Shown here: piece after piece, positions 1 to 5,861 of the stretch | Position numbering within the stretch: position 1 is the first letter of the stretch | Layout: each line of letters opens with the position of its first letter | Assembly (NCBI GenBank): GCA_011372835.1 | Contig: DSAJ01000105.1 | Span: 1-8,406, forward strand | Length of the DNA stretch: 8,406 nt | From: Methanomicrobia archaeon | Lineage (GTDB): Archaea; Methanobacteriota_B; Thermococci; Methanofastidiosales; NM3 | Reading direction: 5' to 3' | The notes under the pieces: model-generated | Told to the model about the DNA's origin: nothing | What the model saw: the letters and a program-made list of their open reading frames with translations, nothing else | Databases searched by the model: none | Program-made: the position numbers and the translations under genes

Positions 1-615
1 CGCCCCAGGACGTTTATCACCTATATCAAGCCGATACTGCCGCTTATCATCATCATGCTCCTTTTGTGGCCGTTTTTCAAACAGGGGGGAACGGTCTTTT
101 TCGAGATATGGATACTTAAGGTCACGAGCGCGGGCGTGCTCATGGGCATAGCTATGGCGTTTCGCATATTGACGATGATATCCGCCACGTTCATACTGCT
201 CATGACGACACAGCAAAAGGACATCATCTCCGCGCTCACCCAGATGGGGCTCCCCTATGACTACGATCTCACGCTTGTCATCGCTCTCAGATACGTGCCC
301 ACGCTCGCCGGCATGGCCCAGACGATCATGGACGCTCAACGTTCACGCGGGCTCGAGCTCGACAAGGGGTCGCTCATAGAGCGCATCAAGAAGTACGTCC
401 CGATCCTCGCGCCGCTCATCGTCGGTGCCATACGTATGGCCCAGGAACTCGCGATCGCCATCGATTCACGCGGGTTCGGGCATGGACAGAGAACGTATAT
501 CAACGTCCTCGTCATGTCCAGGCGCGACATCGTGCTGTTCGTGATGATCATCACCGTGTTCGTGGTGCTCGTCTATGCGCGATTTTGGGGTCTGAGCGTC
601 CCCGGGCTCCTCTAG
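1..615 (+). CDS. ECF-type ABC transporter transmembrane T component (EcfT/CbiQ family), 5' partial
   Basis: The reading frame is open from base 1 without a start codon, so the N-terminus lies outside the window; 204 residues are visible. Family members are usually about 250-270 residues, so perhaps 50-60 are missing. The visible part is mostly hydrophobic membrane helices with one charged cytoplasmic stretch. That stretch carries two Arg-Gly motifs, AQRSRG (visible residues 112-117) and AIDSRGFG (153-160). These match the paired A-R-G type signatures by which T components couple to the ATPase subunits. In this family the T protein links a substrate-binding S protein to the EcfA ATPases for uptake of vitamins or of cobalt/nickel ions. 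The substrate cannot be told from this subunit, and the S and ATPase genes are not in the window, though they may lie upstream. The family call is firm; CbiQ versus generic EcfT is open. Confidence 0.85.
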   Translation, partial: RPRTFITYIKPILPLIIIMLLLWPFFKQGGTVFFEIWILKVTSAGVLMGIAMAFRILTMISATFILLMTTQQKDIISALTQMGLPYDYDLTLVIALRYVPTLAGMAQTIMDAQRSRGLELDKGSLIERIKKYVPILAPLIVGAIRMAQELAIAIDSRGFGHGQRTYINVLVMSRRDIVLFVMIITVFVVLVYARFWGLSVPGLL

Positions 616-657
616 GGATGGGGGGTACTCGAGCATTACCGCCACAATGGAGTAGTA

Positions 658-864
658 ATGATGAAGCACATGAAAAAAATATATTATGGATTTAAAAAGA
701 AATCAGAGACAATATCTTTTGTTTTTTATCCTCTTATGCACTCTCGTCAACAACCGTGGGCAACGGTAAAAGAAGGGAAAATCATGTTACCGAAAGATTT
801 AAATTTACAAAATGTTAAGGAAACATTGAATCACTTATGCGAGCCCTTTTTACGTACATGGTGA
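658..864 (+). CDS. possible small hypothetical protein (68 aa), AT-rich, uncertain
   Basis: I do not recognise this protein. It would start with two methionines, be basic and lysine-rich at the N-terminus, have no clear membrane segment, and end in CEPFLRTW. In its favour, a GGAG Shine-Dalgarno lies at 649-652, 5 bases before the ATG, and the frame is open for 68 codons in the same direction as both neighbours. Against it, codon use is AT-rich (TTA, TTT, AAA, AAT), unlike the GC-rich genes on both sides. Its 3' end also covers the likely cdc48 promoter (798-805), and its last codons contain the cdc48 Shine-Dalgarno. A T-tract at 717-727 inside it could be a terminator. It may be a small acquired gene or a chance frame in a promoter region; I lean slightly towards chance. 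Confidence 0.3.
   Translation: MMKHMKKIYYGFKKKSETISFVFYPLMHSRQQPWATVKEGKIMLPKDLNLQNVKETLNHLCEPFLRTW
717..727 (+). terminator. candidate T-tract terminator downstream of the ECF T gene
   Basis: Ten of eleven bases are T on the non-template strand. Archaeal RNA polymerase often terminates at such tracts without a hairpin. It lies about 100 bases after the EcfT stop and before the cdc48 promoter, so it could separate the two transcription units. If so, it would argue against the small ORF that spans it. The evidence is composition alone. Confidence 0.3.
791..805 (+). promoter_or_regulatory. archaeal BRE/TATA promoter for cdc48
   Basis: Purine-rich CGAAAGA (791-797) followed by TTTAAATT (798-805) fits the archaeal BRE plus TATA pattern. 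With the usual spacing of about 25 bases, transcription would start near 826-830. That leaves a leader of about 40-45 bases that contains the Shine-Dalgarno at 860-866. No other element in 616-870 is placed as well for cdc48. Confidence 0.6.
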
Positions 865-866
865 TC
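860..866 (+). promoter_or_regulatory. Shine-Dalgarno of cdc48
   Basis: GGTGATC is a perfect seven-base match to the complement of the archaeal 16S rRNA 3' end, and it sits 4 bases before the ATG at 871. It fixes the start at 871 rather than at the next in-frame ATG at 898, and it indicates a leadered, strongly translated message. Confidence 0.8.
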
Positions 867-870
867 AAAA

Positions 871-3117
871 ATGTCTGACAACAAGAAGAAATCAATTATG
901 CTCAAAGTAGCCGGTGCAGTTCAGCAAGACGTGGGACGCGGCATCGTACGTATGGACAGAAGATATCAGGAAGAGCTCGGTGTTAATCAGGGAAGCGTCG
1001 TGGAGGTCGAGGGCGATAAGAAAACTGCGGCCATCGTTGTCGAGGCATTCCCAAATGACAAAGGGCTCGATATCATCAGGATGGACGGTCTGATCCGCAA
1101 GAATGCCAAGACAGGCATGGGTGAGATCATCAAGGTGTCCAAGGCCGACGTACGGGAGGCCAAGCGAATCGTGCTCGCGCCCACCCAGACCGGCGTTCAT
1201 TTCAACATTCCGGGGAACAAGGTGCGCCAGAACGTGATAGGCAGACCACTGAACAAGGGTGATGTCATCAGTATCGTTCGGCGCCCAAAGGACAATCCGT
1301 TCAAGGATTCCGTGTTCGAGGACTTCTTCGAGGGCCTTTTCGAGAACCCGACATTTGCCCTCGGTGAGATACGATTCGTCGTCGTCTCGACCAATCCGGG
1401 TGGCATCGTCCAGGTGTCAAACACCACGGAGATAGAGGTCATACCGGAGGCGCGGGAAATGCCCGAGGCCACCCTGCCCTCGGTCACCTACGAGGACATT
1501 GGCGGCCTGAAGGACGAGATCAACAAGGTGCGCGAGATGATCGAGCTTCCGCTCAAGCATCCCGAACTGTTCGACAGGCTCGGCATCAAGCCCCCAAAAG
1601 GCGTACTGCTCCGTGGTCCGCCCGGCACGGGCAAGACGCTCATCGCCAAGGCGGTGGCATCGGAGACGAACACGCATTTCCTCAACATCAACGGCCCCGA
1701 GATCATGTCAAAGTATTACGGACAGTCGGAGGAAAACCTGCGAAAGGTCTTCGACGAGGCCGAGAAGAACGCTCCTGCCATCGTCTTCATCGACGAGATC
1801 GATGCCATCGCCCCCAAGCGTGGCGAGGTGACAGGAGAGGTCGAGCGACGCGTTGTTGCCCAACTGCTCTCGCTGATGGACGGATTGAAGGGCCGCGGCA
1901 AGGTGATCGTCATCGCTGCCACCAACAGGCCCGAGGCGCTTGATGACGCGCTGAGGAGGCCGGGACGGTTCGACAGGGAGCTCGAGATCGGTGTGCCCGA
2001 CGCAAAGGGCCGCAACGAGATACTCCAGATCCACACGCGCGGTATGCCGCTGGGAGAGAACGTCGACCTCGACCAGATATCGAACGTGACGTATGGATTC
2101 GTCGGTGCTGACCTTGAATCATTGTGTAGAGAGGCGGCGATGAACACGCTGCGCAAGATGCTACCCAAGCTCAATCTCGAGGAGGAACGCATACCCTCCG
2201 AGATACTCGAGGAGCTCCAGGTGAAAAAGGAGGATTTCGATGTCGCGCTCAAGGGCGTGGAACCCTCGGCGATGAGAGAGGTGCTCATCAGGACGCCGAC
2301 GACGACGTGGAACGACATCGGAGGCCTTGGCGATGTGAAAAAGCAGCTCATCGAAGCGGTGGAATGGCCGCTCAAGGAGCCTGAGAAGTTCACGCGACTC
2401 GGCATACGTCTGCCAAAGGGTATATTCCTTTTTGGCCCCCCAGGGTGCGGCAAGACGATGCTTGCCAAGGCGGTTGCAAGGGAATCGAAGGCCAACTTCA
2501 TCTCGGTGAAGGGCCCTGAACTGCTCTCGAAGTGGGTCGGTGAGTCTGAAAAGGCGCTGCGCAAGATATTCAAGAAGGCGCGCCAGGTCTCCCCAACGAT
2601 CATCTTCTTCGACGAGATCGATGCCATCACGGCACGCCGGGGCACCGAGGTGGGAAGCAAGGTCGAGGAACGCATCGTCGACCAGCTGCTCACCGAGCTC
2701 GACGGACTGGAGGAACTCGGCAACATCATCGTCATAGGCGCCACGAACAGGCCGGACATCGTCGACCCAGCGCTCTTGAGGCCCGGGAGATTCGACCTCA
2801 TGGTCAACGTGGGCGCTCCCGACGAGGAGGCTCGCTTCAGCATACTCAAGGCGCACACGCGCAACATGCCGCTGGCCAAGGACGTGAACCTCAAGCGCAT
2901 AGCGCAGGAGACGGACTTCTATTCTGGCGCAGACCTCGAGGGTCTCATCAGAGAGGCTGGCATGATAGCGCTAAGAGAAGACGAGAACGCCACGCAGGTG
3001 AAGCGTTCTCACTTCCTGAAGGCGACAAAGAGTGTACGTCCTACGCTCAACAAGGACCTCCTCAGGCTCTACGAACGTGACTTCAAGGTGGAGGATGCGC
3101 CAATCCTCTATCATTGA
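871..3117 (+). CDS. cdc48: Cdc48/VAT-type double AAA+ ATPase (unfoldase)
   Basis: This is a complete 748-residue protein, close to the family norm of about 745 for archaeal VAT. It is a cytosolic hexameric unfoldase that pulls proteins through its pore for refolding or delivery to the 20S proteasome. The N-terminal double-psi barrel and Cdc48_2 domains span about 1-195. D1 has Walker A GPPGTGKT (249-256), Walker B DEID (308-311), pore loop KYYG (281-284) and Arg fingers R363/R366. D2 has Walker A GPPGCGKT (522-529), DEID (581-584), pore loop KWVG (554-557) and Arg fingers R637/R640. The last three residues, LYH, fit the hydrophobic-Tyr-any (HbYX) rule for opening the proteasome gate. Both ATPase sites look intact. 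Oddities are a Cys in the D2 Walker A, a Phe- and acid-rich insert at 143-164, and GRFDL instead of the GRFDR I would expect in D2. It has its own promoter and Shine-Dalgarno upstream. Confidence 0.97.
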   Translation: MSDNKKKSIMLKVAGAVQQDVGRGIVRMDRRYQEELGVNQGSVVEVEGDKKTAAIVVEAFPNDKGLDIIRMDGLIRKNAKTGMGEIIKVSKADVREAKRIVLAPTQTGVHFNIPGNKVRQNVIGRPLNKGDVISIVRRPKDNPFKDSVFEDFFEGLFENPTFALGEIRFVVVSTNPGGIVQVSNTTEIEVIPEAREMPEATLPSVTYEDIGGLKDEINKVREMIELPLKHPELFDRLGIKPPKGVLLRGPPGTGKTLIAKAVASETNTHFLNINGPEIMSKYYGQSEENLRKVFDEAEKNAPAIVFIDEIDAIAPKRGEVTGEVERRVVAQLLSLMDGLKGRGKVIVIAATNRPEALDDALRRPGRFDRELEIGVPDAKGRNEILQIHTRGMPLGENVDLDQISNVTYGFVGADLESLCREAAMNTLRKMLPKLNLEEERIPSEILEELQVKKEDFDVALKGVEPSAMREVLIRTPTTTWNDIGGLGDVKKQLIEAVEWPLKEPEKFTRLGIRLPKGIFLFGPPGCGKTMLAKAVARESKANFISVKGPELLSKWVGESEKALRKIFKKARQVSPTIIFFDEIDAITARRGTEVGSKVEERIVDQLLTELDGLEELGNIIVIGATNRPDIVDPALLRPGRFDLMVNVGAPDEEARFSILKAHTRNMPLAKDVNLKRIAQETDFYSGADLEGLIREAGMIALREDENATQVKRSHFLKATKSVRPTLNKDLLRLYERDFKVEDAPILYH

Positions 3118-3138
3118 TCTATGTGCCGAGGATGCAAC

Positions 3139-3164
3139 GCCCGTGGGAGACACCTCCCTCGGGC
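3139..3164 (+). other. GC-rich hairpin downstream of cdc48
   Basis: The arms GCCCGTGGGAG (3139-3149) and CTCCCTCGGGC (3154-3164) pair at 10 of 11 positions, with a T-T mismatch and an ACAC loop. The hairpin starts 22 bases after the cdc48 stop. No T-tract follows it directly; the nearest is five Ts at 3243-3247. It could stabilise the cdc48 mRNA 3' end or help termination. The pairing is plain in the sequence but the role is inferred. Confidence 0.5.
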
Positions 3165-3251
3165 ACAGCCCGTTTCATGCGCACATGGCCATGCTCGTTG
3201 CAACGGGACTAATATGGTAGAGGCATCCTGCGCGTACAAGCCTTTTTATAC

Positions 3252-3265
3252 AAAACCTTTAAATA
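3252..3265 (+). promoter_or_regulatory. archaeal BRE/TATA promoter for the PRC-barrel/htpX operon
   Basis: AAAACC (3252-3257) followed by TTTAAATA (3258-3265) is a close match to the archaeal BRE/TATA consensus. Transcription would start around 3286-3290, giving a leader of about 20 bases before the ATG at 3307. The leader contains the Shine-Dalgarno-like GTGGGGGA at 3293-3300. This suggests the operon can be transcribed independently of cdc48. Confidence 0.7.
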
Positions 3266-3306
3266 AAATTCAACGATAGTAAGATACATACCGTGGGGGA
3301 CATCAC

Positions 3307-3597
3307 ATGGGAAAAATTATCGCTTCACGCTTAAGGGACAGGATGATAGTAACTGAACAGGGTCATCAAATAGGAAACCTCTATGACATCGTCGTAGATG
3401 AGAACAGCGGCAAGATGACGGCCCTCATCGTAGAACCGGCAAACGACACCATCAAAAACATACTCGTCACCGACAAGGAGGGGATGTGCCTCGTCCCGTT
3501 CAATGCGGTGCATGCGCTCAAGGACTTTGTCGTTATCGATGCGAAGCGTCTGCCGCGCAAGACACAAAAGGTCGGGATGTTCGCCAAGCAGGAATGA
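3307..3597 (+). CDS. PRC-barrel domain protein (96 aa)
   Basis: This is a small soluble protein in which nearly the whole length forms a PRC-barrel-like beta fold. The visible signature is a start such as IIASRLRDRMIVTEQGHQIG, then a DIVVDENSGKMTALIVEP strand pair, then a hydrophobic VPFNAVHALKDFVVID strand near the C-terminus. In archaea, single-domain PRC-barrel proteins are common and some are implicated in cell division or RNA metabolism; the function of this one is not shown by its sequence. No signal peptide or membrane segment is visible. The start at 3307 is supported by GTGGGGGA six bases upstream and by the promoter at 3252-3265. htpX begins only 22 bases after its stop, so the two are very likely co-transcribed. 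That hints at, but does not prove, a shared membrane-stress or protein-quality role. Confidence 0.85.
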   Translation: MGKIIASRLRDRMIVTEQGHQIGNLYDIVVDENSGKMTALIVEPANDTIKNILVTDKEGMCLVPFNAVHALKDFVVIDAKRLPRKTQKVGMFAKQE

Positions 3598-3607
3598 TCT
3601 ACACCCT

Positions 3608-3615
3608 GGGGGTGA
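3608..3615 (+). promoter_or_regulatory. Shine-Dalgarno of htpX
   Basis: GGGGGTGA ends 4 bases before the ATG at 3620. It decides the htpX start: the same frame is open further upstream to 3503, but those codons overlap the PRC-barrel gene and lack the hydrophobic N-terminus expected of the family. Confidence 0.7.
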
Positions 3616-3619
3616 AGGA

Positions 3620-4516
3620 ATGAAAACAGCTCTTCTTATGGGTACGCTGACTGCCCTGTTGCTCGGGGCGGCAGGCGTGCTTGGTCTCTATATTGGTGGC
3701 AGCCCAGTGCCGTATCTCACCATCGCACTCATACTGGCCATCATAATCAACTTCGTAGCGTACTACAAGAGCGATCAGATCGTGCTCAAGATGTACAAGG
3801 CACGGGTGGTGGACGAGTCGGAACAGCCCGAGCTCCACCGGATCGTGCGCGAGCTTACCACATCGGTGGGCATGCCCATGCCCAAGATAGCGATCGTCCC
3901 ATCCGAGAACCCCAACGCGTTCGCCACGGGAAGAAACGAGGAAAACGCGGTCGTTGCGGTCACCGAGGGCGCGATGTCGCTACTTGAACGCGAGGAGCTC
4001 AAGGGCGTGCTCGGCCACGAGCTAGCCCATATCCTCAACAAGGACATGTTCATCAGCACGATGGCCGCCGTGATCGCGGGCGTCATAGGCTACCTTGGCC
4101 AACTTGGCTGGTGGATAACGATCATGGGGGGCGGAGGCAGAGACCGCCAGGGCGGAGGCATCGGCATCATAGGCTTTATCCTGCTGCTCGTGTTCATACC
4201 GCTTGCGGCGACGATCATCCGTATGGCCATATCGCGCGACAGGGAATTTGGCGCAGACAGGCGCGGGTCCGAGATCACACAACAACCAGACATGCTCGCA
4301 CGGGCGCTGCTCAAGCTTCAGAGCGTGTCAAGCAGGCGCCCCATGAAAAACGGCAGTCGGGCCACGTCAAGCCTCTTTATCGTGAACCCCTTCAAGCGAG
4401 AGTCGCTGCTATCCCTGCTCTCGACGCATCCGCCGACCGAAAAGCGCATCGAGCGCCTCAATGAGCTTGCACTCGAAATGGGAAGAAGCCCCGTCTCCTA
4501 CCAGGCCTACCAGTAA
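3620..4516 (+). CDS. htpX: HtpX-like membrane zinc metalloprotease (M48 family)
   Basis: The product has 298 residues, typical of HtpX (about 280-300). HtpX is an integral-membrane endoprotease that cleaves misfolded membrane proteins with its active site on the cytoplasmic side. The zinc site is visible: HELAH (H133, E134, H137) and a third ligand, E209, in REFGAD. Four hydrophobic segments are seen, at about residues 4-24, 30-48, 143-165 and 178-202. The last two flank a glycine-rich loop (GGGGRDRQGGG) and lie between the HELAH helix and the third ligand, as in the family. The C-terminal motif STHPPTEKRIERL is also characteristic. I chose the start at 3620 from the Shine-Dalgarno and because the first transmembrane helix begins there. 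It follows the PRC-barrel gene by 22 bases. In bacteria HtpX works alongside an AAA+ membrane protease; here cdc48 is the neighbouring AAA+ gene, but a functional link is only inferred. Confidence 0.93.
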   Translation: MKTALLMGTLTALLLGAAGVLGLYIGGSPVPYLTIALILAIIINFVAYYKSDQIVLKMYKARVVDESEQPELHRIVRELTTSVGMPMPKIAIVPSENPNAFATGRNEENAVVAVTEGAMSLLEREELKGVLGHELAHILNKDMFISTMAAVIAGVIGYLGQLGWWITIMGGGGRDRQGGGIGIIGFILLLVFIPLAATIIRMAISRDREFGADRRGSEITQQPDMLARALLKLQSVSSRRPMKNGSRATSSLFIVNPFKRESLLSLLSTHPPTEKRIERLNELALEMGRSPVSYQAYQ

Positions 4517-4539
4517 TTCTTATCCTGTCTTTTTCTTCA
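4517..4539 (+). terminator. candidate T-rich terminator for the htpX operon, inside the opposing gene
   Basis: After the htpX stop the plus strand is pyrimidine-rich and includes CTTTTTCTTC (4529-4538). This lies over the C-terminal lysine codons (KKK) of the oxidoreductase on the other strand. Archaeal termination at T-tracts would fit, but the tract also follows simply from the lysine codons, so confidence is low. Confidence 0.3.
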
Positions 4540-5860
4540 ATCGTCGCAACGCCATCTCTGCGGCAGTGCACAGCGGATCGATCGTCGGTGAGACGGGCGG
4601 CGTGTATGCGGTCTCCATGATGGTCACCTGCCCGAGGTCCATACCGTTTTGTATCGCGACCGAGAGCGCGTCAATGCGCGTCAGGACGCCGGATGTACCA
4701 ATGACCTGCCCGCCGATGATATGACCAGTGGGGGTGAAGACGAGCTTTATCACGATCTCATCACCCCCGGGATAGTACTCGGGGAGCGTTTGACCCTTGT
4801 AACGGGAGGACTCGGTATCGAATCCAGCCTCATGGGCAAGAGCATGCGTCAGGCCTGTGGAAGCGATGTCAAGGCCGGCAAGGCGCGTGATGGCCGTGTT
4901 GAGCACGGGAGGGAACTGCACCGGGGAGCCAGCCAAATGGGCGGCAAGCACTTTTGACTGTCGTACAGCTGTCGATCCTAGCTGGCTGAGCGTACGATTG
5001 CCGGTAATGGCGCACACCGACGAGCAGCAGTCGCCGCACGCATAGATGTCTGGATCGGTCGTCTGCATCGTCTCGGAGACGAATATGCCGCCTTCAACAT
5101 CGAGTCCGGCCTCCGCTGCAAGCCCCTCCACGGCACACACGCCGCATGCGACGATGCAAAAATCAAACTCCTCTTCCTCGCCTGCAAGGAGGGCGCTGAC
5201 GCTGGTGTCGTTGACCGCAATATGTTCGACGCACGTAGCCGTGCGTACATTGATGCCGACGGATATGAGGTGGCGTATCACGCGCGATGCCATGTCCTCA
5301 TCGAGCACATGGGGGAGGATCGTCGGCAGTGCCTCTGCCACAGTGACCGAGAGTCCGCGTTCGTTGAGCGCAACGGCCATCTCCGTTCCGATGAGGCCTG
5401 CGCCGATGACAAGCGCCCTTTTCGATGAATCGCAGAGCTCATCGACGGCCTTGGCATCGTCGAGGTCCTTGAACACGACGATACGCTCGCTTGCGCATGC
5501 CTCGGCAAGCCCCTCGACTGGCGGCAATGCGGGAGTGCTGCCCGTGGCGATGACGAGCTTGTCGTACGACTCGATTCCATGGGTGGTGTGTACCTGTTTA
5601 ACGTCTCGGTCGATCGACGTCACCCTCGTCGAGAGCCTGAGGTCGATGTGAGCAATGGAATCGTAAAACGACGGCGAATGCATGATAATGTCGTCGAATG
5701 AGCCGATATGGCCCCCGATCACGAAGGGGAGCGCACACGGCGAGTATTCAGTATGAGGGCCTTCGTTGAAGACGATGATCGTCGCATCGCGAAGGCGTTT
5801 GCGTATCTCGAGGGCAGCAGACGTTCCTGCTGCGCCCCCTCCTATGACTACGACCTGCAT
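4520..5860 (-). CDS. FAD/NAD(P)-dependent disulfide reductase, CoA-disulfide reductase/NADH oxidase-like
   Basis: The product has 446 residues, the usual length for the Nox/CoA-disulfide reductase group. These cytosolic flavoenzymes use NAD(P)H to reduce CoA-disulfide, polysulfide or oxygen. In order: FAD-binding GGGAAG (7-12), redox cysteine C42 in SPCALPF, the ATGSTP segment, NAD(P)-binding GAGLIG (153-158), the second FAD motif around CGD (275-277), and a dimerisation domain ending with ETAYTPPVSPTIDPL (416-430). C42 is in the right place for the single active-site Cys, so the exact substrate is undecided. Unusual is a set of seven further cysteines at 235, 239, 242, 275, 278, 279 and 283. 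I prefer the start at 5860, with GAGG 10 bases upstream and one base after the flippase stop. An in-frame ATG at 5869 would add three residues and overlap the flippase, but its GAGG would be only one base away. Confidence 0.88.
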   Translation of the reverse strand: MQVVVIGGGAAGTSAALEIRKRLRDATIIVFNEGPHTEYSPCALPFVIGGHIGSFDDIIMHSPSFYDSIAHIDLRLSTRVTSIDRDVKQVHTTHGIESYDKLVIATGSTPALPPVEGLAEACASERIVVFKDLDDAKAVDELCDSSKRALVIGAGLIGTEMAVALNERGLSVTVAEALPTILPHVLDEDMASRVIRHLISVGINVRTATCVEHIAVNDTSVSALLAGEEEEFDFCIVACGVCAVEGLAAEAGLDVEGGIFVSETMQTTDPDIYACGDCCSSVCAITGNRTLSQLGSTAVRQSKVLAAHLAGSPVQFPPVLNTAITRLAGLDIASTGLTHALAHEAGFDTESSRYKGQTLPEYYPGGDEIVIKLVFTPTGHIIGGQVIGTSGVLTRIDALSVAIQNGMDLGQVTIMETAYTPPVSPTIDPLCTAAEMALRRLKKKTG

Positions 5861-5861
5861 T

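Noticed and set aside
633..660. CATTAC/GTAATG inverted repeat before the small ORF
   Set aside because: Only six pairs with a 16-base loop, which is expected by chance.
2161..2856. 231-codon minus-strand frame inside cdc48
   Set aside because: Antisense shadow of the D2 AAA+ domain with no recognisable domain and no ribosome site I could identify.
1716..2900. 394-codon open frame on the minus strand across cdc48
   Set aside because: It mirrors a highly conserved AAA+ gene, its translation is low-complexity (Ser, Arg, Pro rich), and GC-rich codon bias on the plus strand produces such antisense frames.
3184..3193. Palindrome CATGGCCATG in the cdc48-PRC gap
   Set aside because: A single 10-base palindrome with no second copy and not near the promoter; no evidence it is an operator.
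3032..3220. 62-codon plus-strand frame spanning the cdc48 3' end
   Set aside because: It lies mostly within cdc48 in another frame, with no ribosome site or recognisable sequence.
3503..3619. Upstream extension of htpX to 3503
   Set aside because: It overlaps most of the PRC-barrel C-terminus in another frame, and the strong Shine-Dalgarno and first membrane helix place the start at 3620.
5046..5651. 201-codon plus-strand frame opposite the flavoenzyme
   Set aside because: Ser/Thr-rich antisense shadow; the minus-strand gene has clear FAD and NAD motifs over the same bases.
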